Source: Bacteroidales bacterium (GTDB lineage Bacteria; Bacteroidota; Bacteroidia; Bacteroidales; 4484-276). From it: a DNA stretch of 64,000 nucleotides. The position numbers and the translations under genes were made by a program. Positions 24,982 to 33,359 of this stretch are shown here, piece by piece (the first letter of the stretch is position 1; the number at the start of each line of letters is the position of its first letter). The notes under the pieces are model-generated. The model saw only the letters and a list, made by a program, of their open reading frames with translations, was not told where the DNA came from and ran no database searches. The stretch is from the NCBI GenBank assembly GCA_035647615.1, contig DASRND010000005.1:1-64000 (forward strand), in the 5' to 3' direction.

Positions 24982-26165
24982 ATTTCATTGTACAGTTTAA
25001 TTAATTCTTTAGAAAGAATTTCCCAGTGTAGGCTATTTTCTATTGCCTCTTTTCCATTTAAAGATAGCCTGTGATAAAGCTCCCTGTCGTGAAACAAGGA
25101 AATTATAGCATTTGTGAAAGATTGGACATCTCGATCCTGAAATACCAATCCGCACTCAAACTTCCTAACCAATTCTGCCTGTGCAGTAGAATTACTCACT
25201 ACTATAGGTTTCCCAAATGCTAAATGTTGAAATATTTTATTAGCGTAGGTAGTGTCATGATGTAAATTTCTATGAATCGGACAAATTCCGACATCGCTTG
25301 ATATTATGTAAGAAGGGAAAAGACTAAAATCCTTCCACCCAACGAAATCAACATACTCTTCAACCCCTAATTCCTTTACTTTATTTTTCAACAAATAATC
25401 CGTTTTACTTTGGCCAACGATCACTAATTTTATGTGAGGGATTTTATTGATCAAATCAGGCAATGATGATATGGCAGTTTCTAGTCCCCTTCTAAGTCCA
25501 GTATCACCAAGATACAGAATTGAATAGTTGTTTTTATACAGATCAACAATTTCGTTCTTAATCAATGGATTCAGATAGAAACCCTTTCGGACTGTATTTG
25601 GGACAACGTGTATTTTCTTCTCATCAATAGGGACAGAGTGTGAATAGTACTGTTTTGCCGCTTCTGTAACAACAATCAATTTGTCAGCACGCTCAATGTA
25701 TTTATATTCGAATTTTTTCCATTTTTTAGGGCTGATTAATATTTTCCCAATAAGCGTGTTTACATGAGAATAATACTTCATGATTTCAGGTCTATTTTCA
25801 TGCAAGTCAAGTACAATTGGGATGTCTAATCTTTTAGTAACCCAAAAAACACTACGTGCAACCTGAATATCATGGATGTGAAAAGCATCTATTTTATTTT
25901 TTACCGCAAAGGTTTTAATGAACTTAGCAACTTTGATATGGTAAAAAGGAAATGTGTATGCAAGAGCTGATAGTTTATAAATGACTTTGGAAACATTGTA
26001 CCGACAAACTGTAATACCATTAATAATTTCTTGCTTTTGTTGATTGTTTGAATAATCAAAACAAAATAAAAATACATGATGCCCGCATTCAATCAATGAT
26101 ATGGCCTCGTTTTCAACCCTAGGATCTGGAGGAAACGAATTGTCCAGAATCATCCCGATATTCAT
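24978..26165 (-). CDS. GT4-type glycosyltransferase, AT-rich
   Basis: A 395-aa GT-B enzyme related to the one at 23147-24364. Both start with a NxGxIxDNxFxxDxRVxxE pattern, contain LDLHENxP near residue 115-125, have a YLGDTGLRRGL or YFGGVAERRGI entry to the second domain, and carry NKIFQ(H/Y)x(A/Y)xGKPI(V/I)VSN. The pair therefore looks like paralogs, arranged convergently. It presumably adds a sugar in capsule or O-antigen assembly. Overlap with the methyltransferase gene (ATGA) shows an operon. Strong A/T bias sets it apart from the flippase gene downstream of its 5' end. Confidence 0.82.
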   Translation of the reverse strand: MNIGMILDNSFPPDPRVENEAISLIECGHHVFLFCFDYSNNQQKQEIINGITVCRYNVSKVIYKLSALAYTFPFYHIKVAKFIKTFAVKNKIDAFHIHDIQVARSVFWVTKRLDIPIVLDLHENRPEIMKYYSHVNTLIGKILISPKKWKKFEYKYIERADKLIVVTEAAKQYYSHSVPIDEKKIHVVPNTVRKGFYLNPLIKNEIVDLYKNNYSILYLGDTGLRRGLETAISSLPDLINKIPHIKLVIVGQSKTDYLLKNKVKELGVEEYVDFVGWKDFSLFPSYIISSDVGICPIHRNLHHDTTYANKIFQHLAFGKPIVVSNSTAQAELVRKFECGLVFQDRDVQSFTNAIISLFHDRELYHRLSLNGKEAIENSLHWEILSKELIKLYNEI

Positions 26166-26215
26166 AGTTTCTTTGTTGTTGATTGTGTAAAAGTATTAAT
26201 AAGCCCTATTATTGT

Positions 26216-27703
26216 TTATCGAAACCGCCTAAACAGAATCTTTATCACCCCGTCAACCCTCCCATTCACATCCTCCGAAATCTTTAATAAATACACCGGC
26301 ACTACAAACGAAATGGTGAGGAGGGTGCTGCGCACGATGATGTCGATGATGTAGTTGGGCAGCGCTGGCAGCAGTGTGCTCAGATACCAGGCTGCTACCG
26401 CTATCAGTGCCAGCCACAGGTGGCGGTAGCTCAGCGGCTGAAAGCCAAAGTGGTGGCGGATAAACCAGAATTTAACGCCGTTGAACAAAACCTTCGACAA
26501 AAACGAGGCGATGGCTGCGCCCACAATTCCGAAGATGGGGATCAGCAACAGGTTGGTGATGATGATCAGGGCGGCAAAAAACACAAGAAGATAAGTCTGC
26601 CAACGGTAGAGATGCGAAGTGACGATGATATGCGAACTCATGCCCATCACCACGTCGGCCAGGTTTGCAAGTCCGATAAATAAGATCACATATCGTCCTC
26701 CAACGAATTTGTCGCCCACCAGATGAAACACGTTCTCGATGTTGCCCCAGATGCCGATGAATAGCAGCAGCCCCATCACCGTAAGGGTAATGCTGCTGCG
26801 GGTGTAGATGTTGCTGATGGTGGCGCGGTCGTCGGCTTTCCAGGCTTCGGCTATCACCACCGAACCAATTTTACCCATGGTGCGCATCGGCACCAGGATG
26901 AGTGTGCCAAAGAAAAAGCTGATGGTGTAAACACCGGCCATGCTCAGGTCGTAAAACCTCTCGATCATGATCACGTCGATGCTCATCACCAGCACTCCCG
27001 AAAAGCTCGCCATGATGCCAAATACCGCCACGCTGATCATATTCTTTTTCAGCGTCTGATCCACGTATTTAAAGCCAGGCCGCAGATGAAGCTGCCCGCT
27101 CATGGACAGAGAAACGACAAACATTACCGATGGTGCTGCAAAGGCAAGTATGTAAAGCCAAACCAGTACGGTAAAATCCACCAACGAAAAATAGTAAAGT
27201 CCCACAACAACTATGATCAGAAGGCGCTGTGCAACCTCTTTATAGATGATCCCTTTTACGGCATTAAAAAGCACGCGGTAATAGGTGTCGAGCAGCCCGA
27301 AGAGCAGTGTGAAAAAGGTGAGTGGGACGACGGTATAAAAATATTGAACAAACAGCGACGAGTTTTCCTTTGCCTCGCCGATGATCCAGGGTTTCAACAG
27401 CACATAGCCCAATGATGAAACAATAAAACCAGCCAGCGCTACTACCAGCGCGATGCCCAGAAAACCTTTGTGCCCGCTGGCCGGATCTCTGAAAAAAGGA
27501 AATAGTTTCACCATCACCGTATTCATGCCCAAGCTGGCAAAAATTGCAATGATGGCCGAATAGGATACCAGCAGTCGCAGCAGCCCGATCTCTTCGGTTT
27601 CGAGTACACGCGTAAAAATAATAGCTGTGGTGAGAAATCCCAGACCCACGCCGATGTACGACCAGATGACCCCCGAAATGCTTTGCCGTTGTATTACGCC
27701 CAC
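26216..27703 (-). CDS. Wzx-like polysaccharide flippase (MOP/MATE superfamily)
   Basis: A 495-aa integral membrane protein with 12-14 hydrophobic helices and the polysaccharide-synthase N-terminus (ISGVIWSYIGVGLGFLTTAIIFTRVL, residues ~8-34). Members flip undecaprenyl-linked oligosaccharides across the cytoplasmic membrane. It lies next to the GT4-methyltransferase pair on the same strand, but its codon use is GC-richer, like core genes. Thus it may be older in this locus than the AT-rich glycosyltransferases. The length is normal and the gene appears intact. Confidence 0.85.
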   Translation of the reverse strand: MGVIQRQSISGVIWSYIGVGLGFLTTAIIFTRVLETEEIGLLRLLVSYSAIIAIFASLGMNTVMVKLFPFFRDPASGHKGFLGIALVVALAGFIVSSLGYVLLKPWIIGEAKENSSLFVQYFYTVVPLTFFTLLFGLLDTYYRVLFNAVKGIIYKEVAQRLLIIVVVGLYYFSLVDFTVLVWLYILAFAAPSVMFVVSLSMSGQLHLRPGFKYVDQTLKKNMISVAVFGIMASFSGVLVMSIDVIMIERFYDLSMAGVYTISFFFGTLILVPMRTMGKIGSVVIAEAWKADDRATISNIYTRSSITLTVMGLLLFIGIWGNIENVFHLVGDKFVGGRYVILFIGLANLADVVMGMSSHIIVTSHLYRWQTYLLVFFAALIIITNLLLIPIFGIVGAAIASFLSKVLFNGVKFWFIRHHFGFQPLSYRHLWLALIAVAAWYLSTLLPALPNYIIDIIVRSTLLTISFVVPVYLLKISEDVNGRVDGVIKILFRRFR

Positions 27704-27755
27704 AGTGTTTTTGGTGTTAATTTTTTAAGATGATTTTTGCAATAAGCAATCGGAA

Positions 27756-28727
27756 TCACACGCGGTGCAGCAGTTTACTCACAAAGCGCGAAATGTCGTA
27801 CTCGCTGTTGAACACTTGATGCAGCTCATCGAAAATTGGGAAGTCAGCTGTAGGGATTTCGCGTTTTACCAACTCTTCATAAAATACGTTGCAGGCAATA
27901 CGTCCTTCGAGCACCACCTTTTCGGAGATATAATCCGTAAAGAAACCTTTGCCGATGAGCAACCCCAGCGTTCGGTTGCGGCTCAGGTCGTTGAGCGAAG
28001 TCAGCGCAAAGTCGCCGATACCGCAATAGTTGAACAGCGTTTCTTCTCTGCCGCCAAAAAGCAGCAGGATGCGTCGCATCTCTTTGAAGGCTTTTGTAAA
28101 AATCATAAACTTCAGGTTGGGCGACTCAAATTGTGCGTCGACAACCCCGATGACGATGGCGTAAATATTTTTGAGGATGCTGAGCATTTCCGCCCCGCGG
28201 ATGTCGGTAGAGTGATCGGTGTGGATGGTGGTTTGTGCAAAAAGGGTTTTGAGCTGCTGATACAGCGTCTCATTTTGGGTGCCGATGGTGAAAGCTGTTG
28301 GCTGGTTGTTGATGATTTCTCGCGCAAACGACGGCCCTTTCATCGTAGCCACCGGGTTGGGCAAATCTTCGGCAAGACATTCGACGATGGTGCGGTTTTC
28401 GTTGCCAAAGCCTTTGGCCAGGTTGATGAGCGCCGATTCGGGATGAATGGCATGGCTATGGATAAAATCTACCACGCTTATCGATGGGATGGCTATAAAA
28501 ACCAATGCTTTTTGCTGTAAAAGTCCAAAATCCATCGAAGCTTTCAGACCCTCTTGCAGGCGGATGTTGGGGAAATAATTAACGTTAACATGCTGTGTGT
28601 TAATCTGCTCAACCACTGCCGCCTCAATCGAAAGCAGAGTTACGTCCACGTTTTCTTTGGTGGCCAGCACATTGCCCATCGCTGTAGCAATGGCTCCTCC
28701 TCCAATAAAAAATATCTTTTCAGTCAT
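27756..28727 (-). CDS. gpsA: NAD(P)-dependent glycerol-3-phosphate dehydrogenase
   Basis: A 323-aa GpsA-type enzyme, slightly shorter than most. The N-terminal Rossmann fold has IGGGAIATAMG (residues ~7-17). NLAKGFG (~103) and KGPSFAREI (~131-139) are GpsA signatures, the catalytic Lys is in LKNIYAIVIG (~188), and the C-terminal domain has GIGDFALTSLNDLSRNRTLG (~236-255). It reduces dihydroxyacetone phosphate to sn-glycerol 3-phosphate for phospholipid synthesis. The nucleotide-binding loop is divergent (GGGAIATA rather than GxGxWG), so cofactor preference may differ. A short gap separates it from the upstream YihY gene. Confidence 0.85.
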   Translation of the reverse strand: MTEKIFFIGGGAIATAMGNVLATKENVDVTLLSIEAAVVEQINTQHVNVNYFPNIRLQEGLKASMDFGLLQQKALVFIAIPSISVVDFIHSHAIHPESALINLAKGFGNENRTIVECLAEDLPNPVATMKGPSFAREIINNQPTAFTIGTQNETLYQQLKTLFAQTTIHTDHSTDIRGAEMLSILKNIYAIVIGVVDAQFESPNLKFMIFTKAFKEMRRILLLFGGREETLFNYCGIGDFALTSLNDLSRNRTLGLLIGKGFFTDYISEKVVLEGRIACNVFYEELVKREIPTADFPIFDELHQVFNSEYDISRFVSKLLHRV

Positions 28728-28750
28728 ACTTTTTTGATAGGTTATTTATT

Positions 28751-29743
28751 TTATGAATGTTCCAGTGTCTCTACCTCGCTGGCCGGAGCAAGATCGTTCC
28801 TGGCCATCCTGATACTTGCGTTAAGCTCAAAGCCGATGAGCACGATGATGCTATTGAAATAAATCCACAACATAAAAACCAGTAACGTGCCTATCGATCC
28901 ATAAAGTGCATTGTAGCGGTTGAAGTTCTCGATGTAGAAATTAAAGCCGTAGGTTGTTAATATCAGCAATATTGTGGTTAGTGTGGAGCCGGCCGAAAAA
29001 AAGTGGAACTCGCCCCGACGCGCGGGAGCAAAATAGTACAGGAATGAATTGGTAAACAAAAACAACGAAATGATGAGTACCCAGCGCAAAATCTGAATGG
29101 TGACGATGGTAAAAAAATCGGTGAGTATGCCTTCGTTCATCAGCCAACGGATGATGTAGCCGCCGATGATTGACAAAGAGATAAGAATGATGATCAACAC
29201 CGAAATCACTACCAGCAAAAACAGCGATACGATTCGCTGCTTGAACCACGAGCGCGTTTCGATGGTATGGGCGGTGGAGTTGAAGCCTTCGATAATCGAA
29301 GCGATGCCATTGGTCGCAAAATACAACGCCAGGATAAAACCAATGGAGAGCAGGTCGCTGCGCGGGCGTGTGATGATTTCCGTGAGCGTGCTGCTCACGT
29401 GCCACCAGAGTGTAGCCGGAATTACTTCTTGCAAAGCGTTGAGTAGAGTAGGCTGAAAGCCCTGGATAGGTACAAAAGGAATGATGGTGAAAAAAAATAA
29501 TATGGTCGGAAACAGTGCCAGGAAAAAGCTGTACGATACCGCCGAGGCGCGCATGGTAAGTTTGCCCTGGAAGAGTCCCTGAAAGAAAAATATTAAAACC
29601 GTGAAGAGTGGGATGCCGTCGAAGCCAGGCAGCACTATTTTTCGCAGTTGGCGTATGATAAAGGCTGCGCTGTTGCGCAAAAAGATTACCAGACGCTTGT
29701 CGCGTTTGCCGGAATCATGGGGATGACGTTTTAACGGATTCAC
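28751..29743 (-). CDS. YihY/virulence factor BrkB family membrane protein, GTG start
   Basis: A 330-aa protein with a basic N-terminus and about six membrane helices (first ~75-100). It contains the family segments ASAVSYSFFLALFPTILFF and NxIxSIIEGFN, plus the late GSIGTLLVFMLWIYFNSIIVLIGFELN. These proteins were once called ribonuclease BN, but that activity belongs to another protein; their role is likely membrane transport or integrity. GTG at 29743 is the only start that keeps the full N-terminus. The start is 6 bp after the nadC stop, so the two are probably cotranscribed. Confidence 0.82.
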   Translation of the reverse strand: MNPLKRHPHDSGKRDKRLVIFLRNSAAFIIRQLRKIVLPGFDGIPLFTVLIFFFQGLFQGKLTMRASAVSYSFFLALFPTILFFFTIIPFVPIQGFQPTLLNALQEVIPATLWWHVSSTLTEIITRPRSDLLSIGFILALYFATNGIASIIEGFNSTAHTIETRSWFKQRIVSLFLLVVISVLIIILISLSIIGGYIIRWLMNEGILTDFFTIVTIQILRWVLIISLFLFTNSFLYYFAPARRGEFHFFSAGSTLTTILLILTTYGFNFYIENFNRYNALYGSIGTLLVFMLWIYFNSIIVLIGFELNASIRMARNDLAPASEVETLEHS

Positions 29744-29749
29744 TTTTTG

Positions 29750-30595
29750 TTATTGCTGATGATGCACCGCTTTCAGGCTCATATCGAGGCTTTTTATCTG
29801 ATGTGTCAGTGCACCCGATGAGATAAAATCGACACCGGTTTCGGCATAGCTGCGAATGTTTTGTTCGGTGATGCGTCCGGAGGCTTCTGTCTCCAGTCGG
29901 CCATCAACAATACCGATGGCGCGCCGTAAATCTTCAGGCGTAAAGTTGTCGAGCATCACACGGTGTACGTTGCCGCTTTCCAGCACCTGTTGCAACTCGT
30001 CGAAGTTACGCACCTCAATTTCTATGTTCAGATTCATCTTTTTCTCCTCCATGTATTTGTGTGCCGCCTGGATGGCTTGTTGTATGCCGCCGGCAAAATC
30101 GACATGATTATCTTTTATTAAAATCATATCGTAAAGGCCGTAGCGGTGGTTGGTGCCGCCACCTGCTAACACGGCTTGCTTTTCGAGCTGCCGGAGCAGC
30201 GGTGTGGTTTTGCGAGTGTCGAGCAAGCGCGCGGACGTGCCGGCAATCAGATCGGCCATCTTACGGGTGGAAGTAGCAATACCGCTGAGACGTTGCATAA
30301 AGTTGAGCGCCAGCCGCTCTCCGGTGAGGATGGAACGACTGCTTCCCGAAAGGGTAAAAACAATGTCGCCCACCTTCACTCTGGTGCCGTCTTTCATCAA
30401 AGGTGTGAATTGCAGCGTGTGGTCAAGGATTTCAAAAACCCTTTGTGCCACCTCTATGCCGGCCACTACGCCATTGGCTTTGATGAGCAGTTGTGCCTCA
30501 CCAGTGGCCGTTGCCGGGATTGTTGAAAGGGAGGTATGATCGCCACTTCCAATGTCTTCGGCGAGCGCTTGTTTAATCAGTTCATCTAAATTCAT
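29750..30595 (-). CDS. nadC: nicotinate-nucleotide pyrophosphorylase (quinolinate phosphoribosyltransferase)
   Basis: A 281-aa type II phosphoribosyltransferase. The N-terminus has EDIGSGDHTSL (residues ~14-24). The core carries GERLALNFMQRLSGIAT (~91-107), LDTRKTTPLLRQLEK (~125-139) with the substrate-binding Arg/Lys, GGGTNHRYGLYDMILIKDNHV (~145-165), EVRNFDEL, VMLDNFTPE and the C-terminal DFISSGALTHQ. It converts quinolinate and PRPP to nicotinate mononucleotide in de novo NAD synthesis. It is the first gene of a small unit with the YihY gene. Other de novo genes (nadA, nadB) are not in this window. Confidence 0.95.
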   Translation of the reverse strand: MNLDELIKQALAEDIGSGDHTSLSTIPATATGEAQLLIKANGVVAGIEVAQRVFEILDHTLQFTPLMKDGTRVKVGDIVFTLSGSSRSILTGERLALNFMQRLSGIATSTRKMADLIAGTSARLLDTRKTTPLLRQLEKQAVLAGGGTNHRYGLYDMILIKDNHVDFAGGIQQAIQAAHKYMEEKKMNLNIEIEVRNFDELQQVLESGNVHRVMLDNFTPEDLRRAIGIVDGRLETEASGRITEQNIRSYAETGVDFISSGALTHQIKSLDMSLKAVHHQQ

Positions 30596-30682
30596 AACCT
30601 GAAAATATTTGCTGCAAAGGTAGCAAATCGATGGTTATTTGATTCCAGCCTAAAAAGTGGATGGTAACGAGGGAAAACCCCG

Positions 30683-30905
30683 GGGGTTGGACGAGGCTCC
30701 GATTCGTCCGGTCTATTTTTACAGGCTGTGCCTGGCGCACACTTTATTATTAAAAAAGAAAAGCAGGCAAATCCTGCAAAAATAAATGCAACTCAGGTAG
30801 AGCCTAAGTTGAACACAATCGTATTGAATAATGAAAGTAATGAAGGGCTTGTCGAAACCAGCGTAGTCGAAGGGACTACTAACTGTGGGCTGAGAACTGC
30901 CGGCT
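30683..30905. repeat. dispersed repeat (family B, copy 1), no gene
   Basis: The 315-bp gap between nadC and the DUF4783 gene has no ORF worth calling. The words GGACGAGGCT, GTCTAT-TTTTACAGGCT-TGCCTG and AAATAAATGCA-CT-AGG recur in the same order at 58369-58482. A GTCGAA...GTAGTCGAAGGG element and CTGTGGGCTGAGAACTGCCGGCTGA follow here (30846-30907), with counterparts at 58502-58606. Confidence 0.7.
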
Positions 30906-30909
30906 GAGA

Positions 30910-31344
30910 TCATTTTTCTTCTTCAACCTGCAGTTGTTGTATCAGATCTATGCCGTCGCGCTTTTTGGTGAGAACATACAGGCGATAAGTTTTTTGTTGG
31001 GAGGTTTGCAGCACTCCGATCATATAGCTGGAGCCATCGTTGGAAGTGCCGTTGTGCTCGGTGGTAAAATTGCTGACAGGATTTTTTTCAAAGAACACTT
31101 TTACCAGCTGCTCCGCTTGCTTCTTGCTATAGGTGCCGTCGTTTGTAGGAAGCGTCAATGCAACGGTTGTATTAAAATGATTTGCCAACGCGGTGGCGTT
31201 TCCGCTGGTGAGTGCTGTAGTTATTTTCTGCATCGTTTCAGCATTCTGCGACATTGCAGGAGTGGGCCATAGCACGATCAGCAGCATCAGCAAAAGTGTG
31301 CCTGTAGAAATTATTTTTGTGGTGCTGGCTATGAAGCTTTTCAT
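30910..31344 (-). CDS. DUF4783 secreted protein
   Basis: A 144-aa protein with an N-terminal signal peptide (residues ~1-32, ending AMSQ) and a small alpha/beta domain of cystatin/NTF2-like appearance: HFNTTVALTLPTNDGTYSKKQAEQLVKVFF followed by beta strands. This matches the DUF4783 family of Bacteroidota, found at this place between nadC and rlmH. Function is unknown. The start is taken at 31344, since the signal peptide begins there; upstream codons would overlap the divergent rlmH promoter region. Confidence 0.8.
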   Translation of the reverse strand: MKSFIASTTKIISTGTLLLMLLIVLWPTPAMSQNAETMQKITTALTSGNATALANHFNTTVALTLPTNDGTYSKKQAEQLVKVFFEKNPVSNFTTEHNGTSNDGSSYMIGVLQTSQQKTYRLYVLTKKRDGIDLIQQLQVEEEK

Positions 31345-31404
31345 GATTTTTTGGTATTGTTGCAAAGATAAAAAATTTCGGAAATACAATTCTGTTTAAT
31401 TAAG

Positions 31405-31878
31405 ATGAAAATACGTTTTGTTCAGGTAGGAAAAACCTTTCAGGATTTTGTTGTTGCCGGATGCCAGAGCTACCGCAAGCGATTGATCAATTACCTGCCA
31501 TACGAAGAGGTCGTGGTGCCTACATTGAAAAATGCCCGCGGGTTTAGTCCCGAGCAATTTAAAGCGCACGAAGGCGCGCAGATTCTTAAAAAGCTCGATT
31601 CGCGCGACTCTGTGGTGCTGCTCGACGAGCGCGGAGCTTCCTACACTTCCGAAGGCTTTGCCGATTTCCTGCAGCAGCAGATGAACAGCGGAATCAAAAA
31701 TCTTTGCTTTGTCGTTGGCGGCGCCTATGGCTTTTCACCCGAAGTTTACAGCCGCGCTCAGGCACAAATCTCGCTTTCCCCCATGACGTTTTCCCACCAG
31801 CTCATCCGCCTGATTTTTCTCGAACAGCTCTACCGCGCCATGACCATCCTGCGCAACGAACCCTATCACAATGCGTGA
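31405..31878 (+). CDS. rlmH: 23S rRNA (pseudouridine1915-N3)-methyltransferase
   Basis: A 157-aa SPOUT-type RlmH. Motifs: LLDERGASYTSEGFADFL (residues ~72-89), the knot loop CFVVGGAYGFSPEV (~101-114), SLSPMTFSHQLIRLIFLEQLYRA (~122-144), and the C-terminal NEPYHN (~151-156). It methylates N3 of pseudouridine 1915 in helix 69 of 23S rRNA on assembled ribosomes. It is divergent from the DUF4783 gene and convergent with the next methyltransferase with only a 15-bp gap. Confidence 0.95.
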   Translation: MKIRFVQVGKTFQDFVVAGCQSYRKRLINYLPYEEVVVPTLKNARGFSPEQFKAHEGAQILKKLDSRDSVVLLDERGASYTSEGFADFLQQQMNSGIKNLCFVVGGAYGFSPEVYSRAQAQISLSPMTFSHQLIRLIFLEQLYRAMTILRNEPYHNA

Positions 31879-31893
31879 CAGTGCTGTTTTGGT

Positions 31894-32547
31894 TTACTTG
31901 TTTTCTTCCTGCTGTGTGGTCGTTTTTGTTGCTTTAATTACTACAAAACTTCCTTCACCGAAGCCCTCTCTGGGTTGTTCGATTTTTTCGCTATTATTTT
32001 TAAAAAGTGTTTGCCAATATTTTAGGTTTTTGAACCCGGCATGTTTTATCAATTTCGTTATTTCTTCTGTTGAGTGAAAATGAGCGTCTCTGTAGAAGAG
32101 ATTCGTATTTTTTTCCTTTTCATATTTTTTACCTATCTCACTGTTTTGGTCGATAATGGCAAGAATCACTTCTCCTTGTGGTTTTAAAATTCGATAAACT
32201 TCTGAAAATGCTTTTGGTATGTTATTAAGGAAACAAACCGTTGTTACCATCAAAGCAAAATCGAACGAATTGCTGTCGACAGGAAGGTTTTCAGCAACAG
32301 CTCTTAGTACTTTAATCCCTTTTTTTTCTGCCATCCTTGCCATATTTTCGGATGGTTCCACTCCGTATTTTATATCGAGAACCTGGGCAAAACGCCCGGT
32401 CCCTACGCCAATTTCAATTCCTGTTTTTCCGGGTGAAATTGCTTGTTTAAGAGCTGATAATTCGGATTGATAAGGGATGCTATGCATTTCAAACCAATCA
32501 TCATATTCCAAAGCATTTTCGTCAAAAACGCTAAAACTGCTTTTCAT
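31894..32547 (-). CDS. class I SAM methyltransferase (Methyltransf_11)
   Basis: A 217-aa methyltransferase with a UbiE/COQ5-like layout. Motif I is GIEIGVGTGRFAQVL (residues ~43-57), followed by VEPSENM (~66), a motif II-like SFDFALMVTTVCFL (~92-105) and VYRILKPQGEVILAIIDQNS (~113-132). Substrate is unknown. It is more AT-rich than rlmH and lolA on either side, so it could be a later arrival. REP-like words (TTGCTGACTGAAGACTGCCTGCTGA, about 32647-32671) lie upstream. Confidence 0.75.
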   Translation of the reverse strand: MKSSFSVFDENALEYDDWFEMHSIPYQSELSALKQAISPGKTGIEIGVGTGRFAQVLDIKYGVEPSENMARMAEKKGIKVLRAVAENLPVDSNSFDFALMVTTVCFLNNIPKAFSEVYRILKPQGEVILAIIDQNSEIGKKYEKEKNTNLFYRDAHFHSTEEITKLIKHAGFKNLKYWQTLFKNNSEKIEQPREGFGEGSFVVIKATKTTTQQEENK

Positions 32548-32686
32548 TGTTATTTATTATTGTGATACGTCATTGGCTTCTAACCACCCATCTCTCACTA
32601 TTCATTTCTACTACTGCCCACTCATTGTATATCGCCTATTGGAGATTGCTGACTGAAGACTGCCTGCTGAGGCCTGCCTCCTTCCT

Positions 32687-33346
32687 CTATCTCATATCAA
32701 TAATTTCATAATCGGGATATTGCGACTCGACGAAGGTAAAATCGCCGGATTTTAAGGCTACGTTGGGTTTGAAGCTGGTAAGAGTGTATGTGTAAACGCT
32801 GCCGTTGTAGTCGAAGATTTCGATGCGGTAGGGTTGCATCTCGCTGCGACGGACGTAAAGATTCACGTTTTTAAAATTTTCTTTTTTATTGGGTGTCAGC
32901 TCCAGCATATAGACATTTACGCCATTTATAGTCTCGGTTTTGGAGGCAAGTTTGGATTTGTAGTTTTTGCTGTAGTCGGTCAGCATTTTGGTAGGGGAGA
33001 AGGCCTCGTCGTTGTCGCCTACTTCATTTACCTGCACCTCTTCGGCATCTTTTATCACCGTCCAGATGGTTGTTCCGTCGGAGATGACGAGCTGCCCGGC
33101 AATGTCGAGACGGTATTTGTCGCCGCTCACCAGCGCGCTGCCGGAAGTGGTTTCGTTGATGTTGGCTTCAGGATTGTCCATCTGATAGGTAAAATCCATT
33201 TTTATCGATTCGTAGGCTTTGGTTTTGGTGGTAACCTCGTCGAGGATCTCGCTGGCTTGTTTGTCTTTGGATTGGGCATTTATTTGCGGGATGCCGAAAA
33301 TGAGCAGCGCTATAGTTGCCAGAAGTACTTTTCTGATTGATGTCAT
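32687..33346 (-). CDS. lolA: LolA-like outer-membrane lipoprotein carrier protein
   Basis: A 219-aa protein with a signal peptide (residues ~1-24, ending INAQS) and the open beta-barrel LolA fold: ASEILDEVTTKTKAYESIKMDFTY (~33-56), SGDKYRLDIAGQLVISDGTTIW (~73-94), then strands ending in the C-terminal FTFVESQYPDYEIIDMR. It is expected to ferry lipoproteins across the periplasm from LolCDE. It begins 13 bp after the ftsK stop and shares its direction, a standard Bacteroidota ftsK-lolA pair. Confidence 0.85.
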   Translation of the reverse strand: MTSIRKVLLATIALLIFGIPQINAQSKDKQASEILDEVTTKTKAYESIKMDFTYQMDNPEANINETTSGSALVSGDKYRLDIAGQLVISDGTTIWTVIKDAEEVQVNEVGDNDEAFSPTKMLTDYSKNYKSKLASKTETINGVNVYMLELTPNKKENFKNVNLYVRRSEMQPYRIEIFDYNGSVYTYTLTSFKPNVALKSGDFTFVESQYPDYEIIDMR

Positions 33347-33359
33347 GATTTTTAGATTT

